From Cunninghamia lanceolata (Eukaryota; Streptophyta; Pinopsida; Cupressales; Cupressaceae): a stretch of DNA of 64,000 nt. How positions within the stretch are numbered: the stretch's first letter is position 1; each line of letters begins with the position of its first letter. The notes under the pieces were generated by a model. That model worked only from the letters and a program-made list of their open reading frames with translations. It was not told the DNA's origin and did not search any database. The translations under genes were made by a program, and so were the position numbers. Below, piece after piece: positions 22,986 to 34,640 of the stretch. The stretch spans positions 1,426,001-1,490,000 of the forward strand of contig BSBN01000850.1 in assembly GCA_027924645.1 (NCBI GenBank). Direction: 5' to 3'.

Positions 22986-24250
22986 TGTGGTAAGTAATAA
23001 ATATGAAGATGATGCTTTGATTCTTTCCCTAGATAATGTTGATGATTCATGGGTTTTAGATTTAAGGGCCTCATTTCATGCTATGCTCCACATAAGTTAT
23101 TTTCTTGATTATGTCCAGGGGGATTTTTAGCTAGTTTATTTGGGAGATAATGAACCCTGTCAAATTGTTGGAAAGGGAAGAATCAAGATTAAGTTATAGA
23201 ATGGGAATCATTTGCTACTACAAGAGGTAAGGCACATTCCAAGGCCAAGTAGGAATTTAATTTCAACAGGGAAACTAGCTGATGAAGGTTGCATTGTTAC
23301 ATTTACTGAAAAAAATTGGAAGGTTTCAAGAGGTGCCTTAATAGTAGCAAAAGGTGTGAAAGTAGGCACCTTATATCTTTGTATAGGTCATATTGTTCCT
23401 TCTACTTTAGCTATTGCAGAGAAAAAACAAATAGGCTCAGGAACAATTGCTGCAGGTTCGCAGGAAGAGACTAGAATAGTTGTTGTAGGTTCTGAGACAA
23501 CATTGTGGCATAACAGACTTGGGCATATGAGTGAAAAAAGTATGAAGGTACTCCATTCTAAGAAATTTTTACCAGGTTTGAAATGTATTAATATGGATTT
23601 CTATAAAAGTTGTGTGTATGGAAAACAAAAGAGAGTCAGTTTTCTCAAGGATGGGAAGCAAAAGAAAGATGAAAAGTTGGAGCTTGGGCATACAGATGTA
23701 TGGGGACCAACTTAGGTATCTTCTTTCCATGGCTCTCAATATTATGTTACATTCATAGATGATGCAACTAGGAAGGTTTGGATTTATTTCCTTAGGCAGA
23801 AATTTGATGTATTTGAAACATTTAAGAATTGGAGAAGCTTGGTTGAGAATGAGATAGGAAAAAGATTAAAATTTCTTAGATCTAATAATAGTGGTGAGTA
23901 TTGCAGCAAAGAATTTGAGGATTATTGTTCCTTTAATGGAATTCGTAGGTAGAAAATGGTTCTAGGGACTCCACAGGAAAATGGAGTAGCTGAACACATG
24001 AATAGGACAATAATGGAGCATGCAAGGACCATGAGATTGCATACTGGGATGCCTTTAAACAAGTGGGCAGAGGCTATCAATATGGTTGTATATTTAATTA
24101 ATAGATGTCTTTCAGTTCCTTTGGGCTATGGTATTCCAAAGGAAACATAGACAGGTAAGAAGGTAAGTTATTTTTTTCTCAAAACCTTTAGATGTGAAAC
24201 ATTTGCACATGTAGATTCTGAAAATAGAACCAAGCTAGATGCAAAATAAA
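22986..24250 (+). pseudogene. pol: Copia-2 protease and integrase remnant
   Basis: The protease region reads SWVLDLRASFHAM near 23045, where DSGAS is expected, so the active site is lost. The integrase HHCC part is WHNRLGHMSEKSMKVL with a changed CxxC (SCVYGKQKR). The core shows LGHTDVWGPT, FIDDATRKVWIYFLRQK, FLRSNNSGEYCSKEF (Asp to Asn) and TPQENGVAEHMNRTIMEHAR with the catalytic Glu. Stops near 23715 and 23950 break it. Confidence 0.9.
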
Positions 24251-25335
24251 AAAAGTGTACCTTCATTGGATATGACATTGATGAATTTGGTTATAGGCTT
24301 TGAGATTTTAAAAATTAAAAAAATTGTGAGAAGCAGGGATGTATTCAATGAGAAGGTGTTGTACAAAGATCAGTTGCAGCAGCATGAGAAGAAAGAAAAG
24401 GATTCTGTGGTGTTGGATGATACTCCAGATAATGATGTTCCAGTGATTCCTCATGCTCTGCAATACAAACAAGAAATACCACAAACTCTAATGAATGTTA
24501 GATGGTCAACAAGGCTAAGTAGAACTCCTGAAAGGTTTTCTCCCTCTTTGTATTCTATTTTGTTAACAAATACTGGTGAACCGGAAGGGTATGATGAAGC
24601 TATGTAGGTGGATACAAAGGTTCAGTGGGAGCTTGCAATGAAAGAAGAAATGGACTCCTTGCTGAAAAATTAGACTTGGGAATTATGTAAGTTGCCTAGA
24701 GGTAAAAAGGCTTTACCAAACAAATGGGTTTATAGGCTGAAAGAGGAAGATCGAGGTAAGAAAAGATTTAAAGCCAAGTTATTTGTAAAAGGATTTGTAC
24801 AAAAAATAAGTATTGATTTTGATGAGGTTTTTTCTCTGGTTGTTAAGATGACTTCTATTCGTACTATCTTAAGTATTGTAGCTGCTAGAGATTTACTTTT
24901 GGAATAGCTAGATGTGAAAACTACCTTTCTCCATGGTGATTTGGAGGAGGACATATATATGGAATAGCCCCAAGGATTTGAGGTCAACGGTAAGGAGAAA
25001 CTAGTGTGTAGATTGAAGAAGAGTTTGTATGGCTTGAAACAAGCACCTCAGCAATGGTATTTAAAATTTGATAGTTTTATGGCTGACCAAGGCTACAACA
25101 AGTGTAATTCTGACCATTGTGTTTATTATAAGAGGTTGGATAATGACAACTACATTATTTTATGTTTATATGTTGATGACATGCTTGTAACAGGGTGTAA
25201 CATGGATCACATAAGAGAGTTAAAACAACAATTAGCACAATCATTTTTTATGAAGGATTTTGGGGCAACAAAACAAATCTTTGGTGTGAAAATTTGTAGA
25301 GATAGGAAGAACAAAAAATTGACTCTATCTTAGGT
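24251..25335 (+). pseudogene. pol: Copia-2 reverse transcriptase remnant
   Basis: Readable in one main frame with stops: LPNKWVYRLKEEDRGKKRFK, LDVKTTFLHGDLEEDIYM, LKKSLYGLKQAPQQWYLKFD and the catalytic LYVDDMLVTG near 25160-25190, then FFMKDFGATKQIFGVKI. Amber stops replace conserved residues at several sites (about 24606, 24673 and 24907). Confidence 0.92.
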
Positions 25336-26100
25336 TGATTATGTTGAAAAGGTGTTATAGAGATTCCATATGGAGAATGCAAAAGCTGTCAGCACACCTT
25401 TGCCTAGTCATTTGAAATTAACTAAGGAGATGTGTCCTAAGACATAAGAGAAAGAAAAATGTCCAAGGTACCATATGCTTCAGTTGTAGGAAGTTTAATG
25501 TATGCCATGGTATGCACGAGACCAGATATTGCACATACTGTAGGAGTCATAAGCATGTATATGAGTCATCCTAGATTGGAGCATTAGAATGCAATAAAAT
25601 GGATTCTCAGATATTTGAGAGGTACATCCAATAAACACTTATGTTTTAGGGGATCTAATATTGATTTAGCAGGCTATGTGGACTCAGATTTGGCAAGGGA
25701 TATTGATACCAAGCAGAGTACTACAGGTTATGTCTTTATTGTAGGTGGAACATTGGTGAGTTGGATCTCCATGTTGCAAAAGATGGTTTCTTTATCCACC
25801 ACAGAGGTAGAGTATATAGCTGCAATAGAGGCAAGCAAGGAGATGATATGGCTACAATCTTTCATGGAAGAATTGGGCAAACAACATGCTAACAATTATT
25901 TATTTACAGATAGTTAGAGAGCCATACATCTTGCAAAGAATTCTTCTTTGCTGTCAAAGACCAAACACATATAGTTGAGGTATCACTTCATTCGGTTAGT
26001 GTTAGATGATGGATAGTTACAACTGGAAAAAGATCCATACAGATGACAATCTAGTGGATATGTTGTCCAAAGGTAGTAACAAGGGAGAAGATAAGATCCT
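25336..26100 (+). pseudogene. pol: Copia-2 RNase H remnant
   Basis: An open 100-residue piece (25615-25917) has LAGYVDSDLARDIDTKQSTTG, LVSWISMLQKMVSLSTTEVE and EEL...NNYLFTDS, followed by the AIHLAKN and IRYHF.R region in a changed frame. The end motif (DDNLVDMLSKG) is near 26045. Confidence 0.88.
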
Positions 26101-26941
26101 CTTCAGCTTCAGTTGGTCTTGATACAGGAGTATCCTTGGTTCAAGAGTAATCTTGCATCAACCAAAAACATTTGCATTTCAGTTTGTTTGTAGTTCAGTT
26201 TGTTTCTTTTCACTTTCTAGTTTAGTTAAGGTAGTTCAGTTAGACAACCAACTAAACGAGAAACCTGCGGAAGCATTTCCTGATTTGTAAAGCCTAATGA
26301 CAGATCATTCAATGATCTTTAGTTCATGTCCAACCTTCCTTGAAGATCCGCACATCATTCCATTAATTTTCTAGAGGAGTTCTATGCAATTAGGTCTGAC
26401 CTATCCGTGTTCACACATTACATCTCTTCATTAGAGTTTATGACCTTCTTGGCTGACATGGAGTAATCTTATGATCTTGATATGATATATATTGATGTAA
26501 TAGATCCTTAGGAAAGTAGTTATCAAGAAGTGATTCACATAAGAAGTATCTGATAGTTTAGATTTTTGCAAGGAGCTTCAAAGCCTTATTTTGCGCATAT
26601 ATGTAATCAGGCCTGTGATCCCTAATTATAAGATCACATGTTGTCGGTCGATCTCTATTTGAATTCTATGATATACTGAATGACTAAATCTGCATTTGTT
26701 CCATTTCTCTGAGTTGTTTCCATTATGTTTACTCTTTCTACACGGTCCAGATTGTTCATTCTGTGAACCCTCCTACCATGACTGCACCAGGTCTTCAAGA
26801 CTGAAAAATAATAAAATCAGAACAACAAAGTCTAGTGTGCTTATTTCCAGTGGGAGCTACAAGGTCAATAGTATTATGATCAGTCTCCAAGTGGAAGATG
26901 ATATGGTGTGGAGTCTGATCAGTCTCCAAGTGGGAGATTTT
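26101..26941 (+). other. Copia-2 3' untranslated region
   Basis: No supported ORF. Near its end a 25-bp unit (GATCAGTCTCCAAGTGG) is repeated at 26878 and 26918, and the polypurine AAGTGGGAGAT leads into the 3' LTR at 26942. A duplicated polypurine-like region is a reasonable reading. Confidence 0.65.
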
Positions 26942-27504
26942 TGTTAAATGGAGCCTAATCAAACTCGGAGGTTAAATTAACCCCACTTTTATCAGCGCAG
27001 TTTCCTCCCAAATTATTTAATAGGGTTTGGGGGCAGCACCTCCAAGACAAGGTCTAGGGGTAGCACCCCTTGCGGGGTCTAGGGGCAACGCCCCTGGCGC
27101 ACTCCCTATCATGATACAGGGCGGGGTTGAGGGGCAGCGCCCTCAAAACCTCAAACAAATTTTATTATTTTATAAAGGTGCCAAGAGTTATTTTTCTAAT
27201 GGCCAACATAAAAAAAGCCCTATTTTTGTAACTGACATAAGGCTTGAGAAAAGAGGCTAATGGTTAGGGTTTCTGTGGATGTATTGTAGCATTTTACAAT
27301 GGTATTGAGTTGCAAGGATTGCTGGTTGTAATTAGTTTGATTTACTAGATAATAATATTGGACTCTTTGTTGGTGGATGTAGCTCGAGTTTGGGTGAATC
27401 ACGTTAAAACTTGTCTCTCGTTGTTATTATTTCTGTGTATTTGTATTCCTTTATTTAATCTTTATTTGTATTTAATTGATATCTCACATCGACTAACCCT
27501 AATA
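26942..27504 (+). repeat. Copia-2 3' LTR
   Basis: 563 bp, TGTTAAATGG to CTAACCCTAATA, where the expected final CA is TA. It carries the same GC-rich hairpins as the 5' LTR (27028-27150), partly rearranged. Confidence 0.93.
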
Positions 27505-28530
27505 GAACCTAGAGGTACTAGTCAAGAAAATGGGATTGTTGTACATAGGGAGTGACTTGGTGGTACAAGTGCTTGCTAATGAATTATGGATGTGAAGTGA
27601 ATTTTTTTATAAATCCTACGAATTAGTAAAGAAATGAAGCTATCATACTTATGCCTAAGAACTAGTGAAGGTCCAAGTTGCACTAACATGGTAACATTCT
27701 AAATTAAAATACTCACTTACAAGCATAGAAATGTTTTTCTTAATTTCCTTTAACTATGGAGAGATATGTGGAAAATAATAATTGCTTCTAATTTTACCTT
27801 TTAGAATTCTTATGTAAGGACCTAGGATTACATTTACCTATAAGAGGACAAAGTAGGGAAAGTAAAATGCATCTAAAGATATCTTTGTATGATTTGTACA
27901 TAAATTATTTCACATCCATAATTTTAATTTCTAGTAACAGTGGATTTATTTAAACTACATTAGATCTCTAGAAATAGCCTTGTAAATATTCTACCAACGT
28001 ATGTATTATTTCAAAATAGATTTGTGGATGAGAAAATGACTCAAGGTAAATAATGGAAGATAATTTTATATAACTCAATGCCTTTAACTCCAGTCACCTT
28101 TTCACACTTGATAGAATAGAGTAGAGTGCACCCTTTCTCTACTAGCTTTATTCCTTTGATACATAATGCATGTGGATTGCTCACAAAAACAACATAACCT
28201 AGGTATGGAAATTGCAATAACGAAGATAAATGATAATGATAATGATATGGATTTTGACAACATGTACTTGCATATGGCTCATGTGTTGTGATAATGATGT
28301 GAGAGGCTCAATTTATAGGATGGATGGCTAGGATTAAGATATGAAATAGATGGATAGGATTAGACAGGAGGATTATAGGAAATGGATAAGTATTTCTAGA
28401 GCATTCTTTTATGTGAATGGTTGAGATTAAAAGATGTAGTATGATATTGGATGGTTGAGATGAAAAGTTAATTTAATTTTGGATCGATCATTTAATAATT
28501 ATGGCAAGTGATAAGGATGAGGACATGTGA
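27505..28530. other. AT-rich DNA right of Copia-2
   Basis: No ORF, RNA gene or recognisable domain. It could be the remaining 3' part of the outer Gypsy relic, but no LTR or domain confirms this. Phrases such as GGATGGATGGCTAGGATTA and AATGGTTGAGATTAAAAG (28310-28460) look like LTR-type sequence. Confidence 0.4.
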
Positions 28531-28537
28531 GAGGGTA

Positions 28538-28752
28538 AACTAATTAAATAATTAAATTATTTAATTAATTTATGGAGAGGAAGTTGTTAGAAAATGATAA
28601 ATTAATCAAATAAATAGAATTTATTAATTAATATAAGAGGAAATGACAATTTAAATAAATAAATATTAAAAAATTATTTATTTAAAATGGGAAAATAGAT
28701 TAATGAAAGAGCAATAAATTAATTAAATAGTAAAATTATTTAATTAATTTAG
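28538..28752. repeat. Array of four AT-rich hairpins
   Basis: Four consecutive imperfect inverted repeats lie at about 28538-28572, 28597-28633, 28649-28688 and 28713-28752. Each is a TAATTAAT/AATTAATT-type palindrome, separated by purine-rich 20-25 base linkers such as TGGAGAGGAAG and AAGAGGAAATGA. The first centres on AAATAATTAAATTATTT. The layout echoes the hairpins at 1-180, so both may be LTR parts of one family. Confidence 0.6.
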
Positions 28753-28809
28753 AAGACATGTTAGGATGAAAGGTGGTGTTAGGACTATGTTGAAAATGAT
28801 GATGGACAC

Positions 28810-29015
28810 ATGGCAAAAGGAGATAATAAGAAATTAAGAGAACTTAAAGATAACATTTAATTAGCAATGGAGTTGAACATCGAAGAAAAATGATAGAAAC
28901 AAAATTAGGAAAGACAAGAAAGGACCACAAAAGAATTGAAAAAGATAGAGAAATTAAGGAAGTGTGTGCTAAAGGGGTTACAACTGTACAAGAGATAGAG
29001 CATGCTAGAGGGGTT
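28810..29015 (+). repeat. Dispersed coding-like repeat, copy A
   Basis: Matches the reverse complement of 55017-55235 over about 200 bp, beginning ATGGCAAAAGGAGATAATAAG and ending GAGCATGCTAGAGGGGTT. Both copies translate to a related Lys/Glu-rich helical stretch (KLREIK..I.LAMEL). Copy A has more stops. The family was not identified. Confidence 0.65.
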
Positions 29016-30350
29016 TTATGTGAGGTCCACTCCTTTCCCTCATGTTCTCATCTTATCTGATGGAGTTGTTTGTATTAAACACTCATGGATGTTTAATTAT
29101 ACCTTGTTTGAATTATAGACAATGTAGATATTGATATTATATTTAGAATAACAGTTGATTTCAAGTTGTGATCATGAATTGGTTGATTAATTAATGACTT
29201 GTTCATATTTTTTAGATTAAAGTTTACAAATTATAATTAGTTATCACTATGAATTGATTTTGGAATGAACGTAATTGTGTATGATAAATCTAGATTATAT
29301 TTGGTTAAATACTATATGTTATGCAGTTTTGTATCAAAATATTATAGATGATGGATTGAACTTGTTGTATGGATCTTCATTTAATCATGATAATGTTGTT
29401 AATTATAGCTTATATGTATTGTGTATATTAATCAAATTATAAATATTGTTTTAGTTATGATCTTAGCTATATCAATGATTGTGTGCAAATGTGCAGGTTA
29501 AATTCCATAACCAATGGAAAAATCATGAAGTTTCCCAAGAAAACCACTATTATGAATCCCTAGTATACCTAGGCTTTATCCTAAATGTGTTGTGAGTGAG
29601 ATTGTGTTATTAAATTTTCTAATTTTATTTTTATTAATCTATGTGGGGTGTGGTTAAATTCTCTTAAGTGTCAAATTTTAGATTTAAACCTAAACAAGAT
29701 GTTGAGGTCATAAAGTGTTATTTTATTTATTATTTATGTAAAATTAAGCCCTTATAGTGATAACCTATGGGTGAGGCCCATGTTTGAATGCCTAAAGAGT
29801 ATTTTGGAAGTATCTAGAGACTTGAAAAGTGCCTTGAAATATTGGTGACGATTTTTTGCAAGGAAAAATCTAATTTTAAAATGCAAGTTAAAACTTAACC
29901 CTAGTTTTATCTTTATTTATCTATTCTCTTGTAGAATCTTGTTTTGGGGTTAGCTTTTTTATTGTTGGATTTTTCTATTTTGAAAAAGAAGAGTTTTGGA
30001 AGAGGGAAGATTAGAGGAAGAGCTTGGGAGCTTTGAGAAGAGGAAAGAAGAATTTGGATCAAAGTTTAATCTAACTTGGTTGAAGCATAAAGGTAAGATT
30101 TTATGCCATTTTTGAATTGTGGTAGTGTTGTTTGTAGTTAAATTTAAAAAATATAGTTGCTAGTTTTTTTGTTAATCCTCTTGTTTTTATGTGTTGAATA
30201 CCCCTTTGTATATTGTTATTTTGCACATTGGTGATATTGGGTATGGGATTATGTTGGGTATGGATCTTCCCACTAAGGTTAAGAGCCACATATGTGTTGT
30301 GGTTGAGAGAGGTGCAGACCCTCTCTAGACAAAAACATGTTATTGGATTA
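29016..30350. other. Gene-poor AT-rich segment
   Basis: No ORF or RNA gene supported. The stretch 29930-30100 is rich in GAAGAG and TTTGGA phrases, with GGTAAGATTTT at 30091 resembling a splice donor after purine-rich sequence, but no coding exon can be shown. Confidence 0.4.
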
Positions 30351-30356
30351 TGTTTT

Positions 30357-30555
30357 GGTATGAGTGTCTTTGTGTATGGTGATTGGGTTGTAGAGAGAAA
30401 ATAAAAATATTGAAGTTATTTTTGTTGTTGGGGTTATGTGATTTCGATGAGGTTTGACATGAGCTCCTTTGTGAATGCTTATTGGTTTGTAGAGAGAAAA
30501 TGAAAATATTGTAAGACATTTATGTTGTTGGGAATTACATGATTTGGATGATGAA
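30357..30555. repeat. 99-bp tandem duplication
   Basis: Two diverged copies with a 99-base period. Shared landmarks are TGAG at 30361 and 30460, and TAGAGAGAAAAT at 30391 and 30490, each followed by TTGTTGTTGGG. Identity is roughly three quarters by eye. It is not in an ORF. Confidence 0.7.
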
Positions 30556-31835
30556 GTATAGTGTAGTTTTAGGAGAGTTGTGGAATTGTTTATTTTATGA
30601 GGAGATGGAAAATTTTGTTCTATTTTGAATGATTCCCCTAAGAGGTTAGTGAGTCCCCTTGACTCCCCATTGTTATGGGTCTTGAGAAGATCAATTTGTG
30701 TGGGTGTTAGCCAAATCATTTTTTTTAGATTTGTGAGTGTTTGTGTATTTCTTGTGTTGTGAAAATAGTTTCCTAGGAGCCTCCTGAATCAAGAGTGGAC
30801 TTTCTTGCAAGTCATATGGTTGAGAGCTGAGATAGCCTTGTTCATGAGAAGCATTGTGGATTTAAATATGTTGTAGATCTAAACTTAACCTTGAAGAGAA
30901 TCTTCATAGTGAAGATGTGATAAACTTGTATTTCATGTCATTTAAAAGCCATTATGGTAAAATAGTTCTATGTAATTTTACCTCTTGGTTTTGTGGCACA
31001 TTTGATTATCACTTTAGGATTGAATCAATTATCAAAATGGTGATGTTGTCCCATTTTGATCTCATATTTAATAATATTAGATAAATGAATTCTACTTGTT
31101 TAGAAAACTTGAAATATATTCTTATTTCTAAATTTGTATGGTTAAGCTAAATAAAACTAAACATCAAGGTGAAATAATATTGTTTATCTTTAGATTCTTA
31201 AAAATTATTTCACATATTAAATATCAATAGTTAAGATTCAAATTTAATTAAAAATGAAATTTTAGTTGCTTTTCAATTCAAATAGAGAACATGAAAAAAC
31301 AAAAATAATTTTGTATATATTTTATACTTATACAAATGGTTTGGAGATTATACATAAACAAAAATATTATGTCCATTCACATCTTCCTGTATTTTTACAT
31401 GTCCATATGAGTTGATTTGTTATATGCATAGAAATAGAACTTATATTCCCATACAACTATAATATTTGTGTGACTTATTGAAGTACATTTATACATGTGC
31501 AGTCATATGGATTTGTATTTATCATTGTATCAGTAAAAATTAATTTATATCTTATGCTTGTGTGTTTTGTTTTATTGCATGCATACATATAACATTATGA
31601 TTCCTTATGTGTTCATATCTATAAGATTCTTTCCTATACACAGATTTTTGTATATATTGATATGATTCAATAAATTTTCTATAGAATAGATTGCTTGCAA
31701 ACATATAGAAGAAAAAAAATAATAGTGTACATTCTTTTATCTTCATTTAGTATTCTGATTGTTTTATGTGTGTCTATCTATTGTATTCAAATTTCATCTA
31801 AGTTTCAGGTTAAAGAAATAATGAAGCCTCATTGT
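30556..31835. other. AT-rich segment without genes
   Basis: Nothing supported apart from short AT runs. From about 31310 to 31800 it is especially A/T rich with many TATAT and CATAT phrases. Confidence 0.4.
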
Positions 31836-31837
31836 TT

Positions 31838-31975
31838 TGCGGGCTGCTGCGCTCATCCCCAGAGGACTAGTCTCGCCTCTGCTTGCCCCCTCCTGAACCC
31901 CAACTTGGCAGTCTGTAAGCCCAAGGTAAGGTGAGGGGGGTCGTTGGGTAGAGTCGTGGGGACACCTCTGAGTTA
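31838..31975. other. Isolated GC-rich island
   Basis: About 135 bp of markedly GC-rich sequence (GCGGGCTGCTGCGCTCATCC ... GGTAAGGTGAGGGGGGTCG) stands inside very AT-rich DNA. It is followed directly by TATATATATATATATATA. The composition and the simple-repeat tail would fit the 3' end of an unidentified non-LTR element or SINE, but no tRNA-like A/B boxes are evident. Identity unknown. Confidence 0.45.
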
Positions 31976-32831
31976 TAAGATATATATATATATATAAAGA
32001 ATAATAATAAGAATGTGCAAAAAGGAAATCTTGGTCTTAAGACAAAAAGATGCTATGATAGTAATAAATTTTATTTATTCCAATCTTGTTAATATCTATA
32101 CAATTTCTCCTTGTTAGAAGCTTGTGAACTATTATTCAAAAAAAATTCCTCTCTTTTTAAATATTGGGGTTCCAACGGGAACTACTTACATTTGTAGAAT
32201 ATATGGATTATCACTGCCTTCTATATTTCAACCCTAGCTTCCAAAAGGGGTTGGATATTTTGGGAAAATAGGCTAATTTTTTTCATTGGAATACGTCATG
32301 CACAACGAGGAATTTGGAAACCTATAGGCATCCTTTGAAGATTGAATCTATAACATACACCTCTAGAAAACCTTAGATCAGCAAAACCCAACGACGTAAT
32401 CCTATGGTTAGGGTTTAAAAAAACTAAAATAGAGGAAAAAAAACTAAATAAATAGATCATATAGAGAAATAAAGATTATGTGCAAGAAATAGAAGTAGAA
32501 TAGTAGAAGCTGGGTGCGAAGAAACTTCTTTCTAACTTTTTCCAACTTGAAAAAAATAAAATTGGAGTGAGAAAATGAAATGAAAAAAAAAAATGATTTT
32601 ATATGCTATTTCTTTGTATGTTTTAAAATTGGGTTTACTTTATTATATTTTACAAATCAAATCTCTATATTCTAGCTAATAGATTCCTTTATTTATGGCT
32701 AATTTAATGTGATGGAATAAAAAGTGGATTTAATTATTATTTTTATTTGCATTTATGTTTTCATTTGTAAAATTAATTTATTATGAAAAGCAATTGATTT
32801 TATATGTTATTTTAAAGTATGTCTTAAAATT
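31976..32831. other. AT-rich target region of LINE
   Basis: No ORF. It ends at the left target duplication of the LINE. Confidence 0.4.
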
Positions 32832-32843
32832 TATTTTCTCTAT
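32832..32843. repeat. LINE left target duplication
   Basis: TATTTTCTCTAT, repeated exactly at 52160-52171 directly after the LINE's A-rich tail. Confidence 0.85.
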
Positions 32844-34280
32844 GGTAATTAAGTTAGACATGGCTAAAGCTTAAGATCGAGTAAGTTGGGATTTTCTTTT
32901 AAGGATTCTAGCTAGGATGGGATTTTGCAAGCATTGGATCAAGTGGGTATCGACCTGTTTCAAAGGTGTGGCCTTTTCGGTTCTTGTTAATGGTATTGAG
33001 ACTACCCTTTTTGAATCCTCTAGAGGGTTGAGACAAGGTGACCCTATATCTCCCTATCTATTCATCATCATGACAGAAGCTTTATATTGTACCATCAAAC
33101 ATGCAGGAAATAATCAAGTATGGAAAGGGATAAGGTGTCCTCTTTTTTTAGATTCTTTCCGTCACGCTTTGTTTGCAGATGACACAATACTCTTCAGCTA
33201 GGCAAATAGAAAAGAGGCGCTTGCCATTAAGGAGGTTGTAGAGAATTATTGTCTTGCCTCAGGACAGAAAGTGAATGAAGACAAATCCAAGATTTGTCTA
33301 TTTTTTGTTAATGAGGCTTCCAAACTGGAGATCTCGAGAATCTTTAATCTCCCATTGGAATCATTACCTAGAAAATATCTTGGCATTCCTCTATTTAATG
33401 GCTGACACAAGCTTTCTCAATGGAAAGAGGTGGTGGATAGCTTGGAGCAAAAAATTGGGACTTGGAAGGGAAAATGGCTCTCTCTAGCAAGAAGGCTTAC
33501 CTTGGTGAAATTGGTACTTTCATCTATCCCTGTGTACATGCTCTCTTCTCTACAATTACCTAGAGGAATATCTAAACAATTGGGAAAAATATGTAGAAGA
33601 TTTCTCTGGCAAGGGTCGACGGAGGAAAGGAAGATTTACCTTATTGCGTGGGATAAAGTTTGTAAGCCCACCTCACTAGGAGGAGTAGGAATCCTAAACC
33701 AAGATTTTTAGAATTTAGCTCTTGGTGCAAAGTTGGCCTGGAAAATGTACAAGAAACCATACCTAAAATGGGCAAGATTCTTGCAATCTAAATACCTTCT
33801 AGAGAGAATTTTCACAGTGGCTAATCCTCCTAAAGGCTCATCCATATGGAACTTCATAGTGAAAAGCAAAAATGTAATCTTACCCAATCTTTCATGGGTT
33901 ATTTTCAATAGTGATAAGGCAAATTTTTGGGATGATTCTTGGAATGGATGGCCCATTCTTTCTAAGAGGAAAGATTTGAAGGAAGCCGAATTGGTTCTCA
34001 GGAGATATTGGGGTGTTAACGTTTCAGGCTATTTCTAGATTGATAGGAGCAGTTGCCCTCCAATAGCAATTTGGAAGGATTTCTCCATTTTTGACATCCC
34101 TGAAGATCAAATATCTATCCTCAAGTCTATTCTACATGACATAATTATACATCCTCTGCATAAGGATGATGAATTGATATGGACGGGTGATGGAATGGGC
34201 TCATATAAGGTGAAACAAGGATATAAATGGTTCACTTCCAGAGGTGTTACAAATTGCCTAGTGCAATTACTGGTCTGATG
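32844..34280 (+). pseudogene. LINE reverse transcriptase remnant
   Basis: Starts inside RT with LDMAKA.DRVSWDFL. Then come GLRQGDPISPYLFIIMTEAL (about 33030) and the catalytic FADDTILFS (33172-33198). Further on are GQKVNEDKS, KYLGIPLF, and the long thumb region with LVKLVLSSIPVYMLSSLQLP, WQGSTEERKIYLIAWDKVC and SLGGVGILNQDF. Five open blocks are separated by single stops (33199, 33405 and 33709 among them). Endonuclease and ORF1 are absent through 5' truncation. Confidence 0.95.
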
Positions 34281-34640
34281 CTCTACTTCCCGAAGCAGGA
34301 ACTTTCACATGGCTCACACTAAATAAGAGCTTCAAATGTGTCCTTTGTGGTGAAATGGAAGAGATATTTGACCACCTCCTCCTACATTGTAATTTTAGCG
34401 AAGAAGTTTGGTATTGGTTGTTTATGAAGCTAGATTGGCAATCAACACTTCCGAAAACTCTTCTTCAACTTTTAAAAGGTTTGCCACATCTCTTCCTAGA
34501 TTCCATGCTTCATAGCCTATGGGTAATCTCACCATCCCTCTTGATTTGGCATCTGTGGAATGAATGAAACTTCAAGATCTTTAGGAGCCAATCTAAACCC
34601 TTGCAACTCTTTCTAAAAGAGTTGGAGTTAGCTATAGTAG
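34281..34640 (+). pseudogene. LINE zinc-ribbon-like C-terminal region
   Basis: Reads NKSFKCVLCGEMEEIFDHLLLHCNFSEEVWYWLF (about 34325-34430), the zf-RVT type CxxC...HxxxxC motif of plant LINE polyproteins, then LIWHLWNE before a stop at 34566. It joins RT to RNase H. Confidence 0.88.

Larger units (their letters stand above)
8647..27504 (+). mobile_element. Copia-2 LTR retrotransposon, host of nest
   Basis: Sense-strand Ty1-Copia element. The 5' LTR is in two pieces (8647-8708 and 21615-22121) because Copia-1 is inserted in it. The 3' LTR is 26942-27504. The rejoined 5' LTR length (about 564 bp) agrees with the 563-bp 3' LTR. Internal domains run in Copia order, gag, protease, integrase, RT, RNase H, all with stops. 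The nonamer TAGAACCTA occurs at 8637-8645 and 27503-27511, but it does not abut both ends cleanly, so the target duplication is uncertain. Confidence 0.9.

Noticed and set aside
8637..27511. TAGAACCTA as the target duplication of Copia-2
   Set aside because: The nonamer is present on both sides, but it overlaps the last two bases of the 3' LTR and is one base off the 5' LTR start, and Copia duplications are normally 5 bp. I kept the element but not the duplication.
29016..30350. Possible intron-containing host gene (GGTAAGATTTT donor at 30091)
   Set aside because: No coding exon or protein similarity could be shown on either side.
31838..31975. tRNA or rRNA gene in the GC-rich island
   Set aside because: No cloverleaf, A/B boxes or recognisable rRNA sequence could be read.
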